Part shown: piece by piece, positions 62,415 through 64,000 of the stretch
How the letters are laid out: each line of letters opens with the position of its first letter
Numbering within the stretch: the first letter of the stretch is position 1
NCBI RefSeq assembly: GCF_038002225.1
Contig: NZ_JBBOCA010000001.1
Coordinates: forward strand, 2,852,001-2,916,000
DNA from: Paenibacillus sp. FSL R7-0204
Lineage (GTDB): Bacteria > Bacillota > Bacilli > Paenibacillales > Paenibacillaceae
DNA: 64,000 nt
Reading direction: 5' to 3'
The notes under the pieces: generated by a model
The model's database searches: none
Told to the model about the DNA's origin: nothing
Seen by the model: only the letters and a program-made list of their open reading frames with translations
Translations under genes and position numbers: made by a program

Positions 62415-62524
62415 TGAAAAATGGAGAAGTTAACGAAATCACCGAATGTTATCCAGCCGTAATTGCCATACTAATCCAGAGGCTACATGTTTATTATTCT
62501 AAAGTCTGCTTGGAGGTTAACCGT

Positions 62525-63223
62525 GTGACGTTATGGCTGGCAATACCCTTAATCCTGCTGCTGCTCGTAGTTCTGCTGTTCCTGCTGGTTCTGGCGTCAT
62601 CGATTCATTTTCACTTGCGTGTCCGCAGGCTCGGTAAGGATGACCGCATCGAATTCGACATCAAAGCTGTATATGGCTTCGTTAAATTTCATTATGAGGT
62701 GCCTGCGCTGGTCTTCCAGAGCCTCGAACAGGGAATTAAGCTCAAGGTGGAGACAAGCGGAATCGCACCGGTGAAGCTGGATAGCGAGAAGGAAGGGCAG
62801 GTCGATAAGGAGTCTGTGACGCAATGGCTAAAGAATGTACGCACTGCGTTACATGCCACCCGCGGTCTGAAAAAATGGCTGCAAGACACCCTCGCTCATA
62901 TTCAGATCACCAAGCTGGACTGGTCCACAGACTTCTCTCTGGGGGAGGCTGCAACGACCGCCACGGCGGTAGGGGCCTTATGGGGCCTGAAATGGACGAT
63001 GATCGGCGTGCTCTCCCGGATGGTCAGACTGGTGCATAAGCCGGGAATATTTGTGGCGCCTGTCTTCCGGGATCAGCCGTCTTTTGCAACGGAAGCCGTC
63101 TGCAGCGGCAAGCTGTCCGCCGGATATGCGCTCTATGCGGGTCTTCTGCTGCTGCGGCGTGTGTCGAAGGTGGAAGGCGGTCTGGGCCGGTGGAAGAAAT
63201 TGCTCAGCCGTGAACGCTCCTAA
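62525..63223 (+). CDS. DUF2953 membrane-associated protein
   Basis: The 232-residue protein has one N-terminal membrane helix (about residues 4-28, IPLILLLLVVLLFLLVL). A soluble domain follows with the DUF2953 features ITKLDWSTDFSLGEAATTA and a short amphipathic C-terminal part. The family is found in spore formers; its function is unknown. GTG at 62525 follows TTGGAGG by eight bases; an upstream start at 62414 would lie in the repeat. The YtfJ-type gene follows, as is common in relatives. Confidence 0.85.
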   Translation: MTLWLAIPLILLLLVVLLFLLVLASSIHFHLRVRRLGKDDRIEFDIKAVYGFVKFHYEVPALVFQSLEQGIKLKVETSGIAPVKLDSEKEGQVDKESVTQWLKNVRTALHATRGLKKWLQDTLAHIQITKLDWSTDFSLGEAATTATAVGALWGLKWTMIGVLSRMVRLVHKPGIFVAPVFRDQPSFATEAVCSGKLSAGYALYAGLLLLRRVSKVEGGLGRWKKLLSRERS

Positions 63224-63303
63224 ATAATCTACATACTCCAATCTATAGTGGGCAAGATAAATACTGCAGGTACATTTATATACACACGAGGAGGAGACAA
63301 ACA

Positions 63304-63798
63304 ATGTCAGATCATCCGATTCAAGGTCTCATGCAGACCGCAATGGAGAATATTAAAGGCATGGTTGATGTAAATACAATTGTTGGAGATCCGGTTGAAA
63401 CGCCCGATGGTACCGTCATTCTGCCAATTAGCAAGGTGACGTTCGGTTTCGCAGCAGGCGGCAGTGACTTTAGAGTCGAGGATGAGGGTCCGGGCGTGAA
63501 CAGCAGCGGGTCCGGTGTCAAAATGCTTCCTTTCGGGGGCGGCAGCGGGGGCGGTGTGTCCATTCGTCCGATCGCTTTTCTGGTCGTTGGCAGGGAAGGG
63601 GTACATATTGTGCCGCTGGATAATCAGACCCATCTGTTCGAGAAAATTATTGATGCCACGCCTAACCTGCTCGACAAAATTCAGAATATGTTCCAGCCCG
63701 GCATGGTTCCCGAAGCTTCAGATATTCCCGGCTCCAAGGTAACCAAAACCGTTGTGGAGACCGGGTCCGGCTCGCCTGACCATTCGTCAACACATTAG
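63304..63798 (+). CDS. ytfJ: GerW/YtfJ-family sporulation protein
   Basis: The 164-residue protein starts DHPIQGLMQTAMENIKGMVDVNTIVG and continues with PDGTVILPISKVTFGFAAGG. It has a Gly-rich centre (FGGGSGGGVSI) and PIAFLVV, all characteristic of the YtfJ family. In B. subtilis GerW/YtfJ is needed for SleB-dependent germination. ATG at 63304 follows GAGGAGGAGAC. Confidence 0.93.
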   Translation: MSDHPIQGLMQTAMENIKGMVDVNTIVGDPVETPDGTVILPISKVTFGFAAGGSDFRVEDEGPGVNSSGSGVKMLPFGGGSGGGVSIRPIAFLVVGREGVHIVPLDNQTHLFEKIIDATPNLLDKIQNMFQPGMVPEASDIPGSKVTKTVVETGSGSPDHSSTH

Positions 63799-63841
63799 GA
63801 TACAGCGAGGATACAGCGAACTCAAGAAAAGTATGGAATAC

Positions 63842-63876
63842 GGGGATATCACCTTAGAAGGTGGTATCCCTTTTTT
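63842..63876 (+). terminator. Terminator after the ytfJ-type gene
   Basis: GGGATATCACCTT pairs with GGTGGTATCCC around a short loop, followed by six T residues. Confidence 0.88.
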
Positions 63877-63989
63877 GCCGGATGATGGAGGATAGGACAT
63901 ACCTGCCCCATGCCCCGCATACACTTGTACAACCAGGCAAGACTGATGAACCGTTGCGTAAGGAACGGATAAGAAGCCGGAGGATGAAC

Positions 63990-64000
63990 ATGAAGACATT
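63990..64000 (+). CDS. Start of a gene cut by the window edge
   Basis: ATGAAGACATT at 63990 follows CCGGAGGATGAAC, a strong ribosome binding site. Only three codons are visible. From B. subtilis gene order (scpA-scpB-ypuI-dacB) a D-alanyl-D-alanine carboxypeptidase is a guess. Confidence 0.4.

Overview
The window looks like chromosomal DNA of a moderately GC-rich, endospore-forming, low-motility-of-context Firmicute, most likely Paenibacillus or a close relative. The evidence is a complete forespore sigma-F operon, spoVA genes, a gerA-type germination operon, S-layer homology and LPXTG surface proteins, strong AGGAGG ribosome binding sites, frequent GTG and TTG starts, and the gene order dacF-spoIIAA-spoIIAB-sigF and spoVAA-spoVAB-spoVAF-lysA, which is known from Bacillus subtilis. 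The genus is an inference; no rRNA gene is present. LAYOUT. 1-9353: a PucR-type regulator followed by a dipeptide/oligopeptide-type ABC importer (two permeases, a binding lipoprotein, two ATPases) with an M20 peptidase/deacylase embedded in the operon. 9354-10000: an array of about twelve hairpin units with a 51-52 bp period; relatives of this array lie at 1-150 and 41190-41297. 10273-14975: a membrane acyltransferase, a small beta-rich protein of unknown function, then dacF, spoIIAA, spoIIAB and sigF. 15230-45530: about 30 kb of accessory DNA between sigF and spoVAA, which are neighbours in B. subtilis. It holds an intact IS3-family element, kptA, an SLH protein with four YDG repeats, a broken ECF sigma gene running in frame into a DUF1835 gene, a phosphatase whose natural start position reads ATC, a TetR regulator plus oleate hydratase, a Fur-controlled iron-siderophore locus split by a gerA/C/B operon, a GNAT enzyme, an SDR enzyme, an AI-2E-type membrane protein, a carboxylesterase, a membrane-anchored PstS-like protein, an FMN-riboswitch-controlled EamA transporter and a secreted stalk-domain protein. 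45531-51157: spoVAA, spoVAB and a spoVAF with an unusual acidic N-terminal extension of about 310 residues, then lysA and ppiB. 51296-56631: a TIGR02206-type membrane protein, a 1163-residue LPQTG surface protein and mscL. 56741-64000: a second FMN riboswitch with ribD-ribE-ribBA-ribH, then scpA, scpB, a DUF2953 protein, a YtfJ/GerW-type protein and the first codons of another gene. HOW THE PARTS WORK TOGETHER. The two halves of the sporulation block make the forespore sigma factor and its regulators and part of the machinery for dipicolinic acid movement and germination. LysA links to the diaminopimelate pathway, whose intermediates also feed dipicolinate. The two FMN riboswitches should couple flavin biosynthesis and a putative flavin transporter to the FMN level. 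Three Fur boxes should couple siderophore permeases, the binding lipoprotein, an AraC-type sensor and a [2Fe-2S] protein to iron status. No ATPase for the siderophore importer is encoded here. The observations I consider most worth a second look are the hairpin array with a swapped stem, the ECF/DUF1835 in-frame arrangement with an amber stop, the neighbouring ATC start, and the SpoVAF extension.
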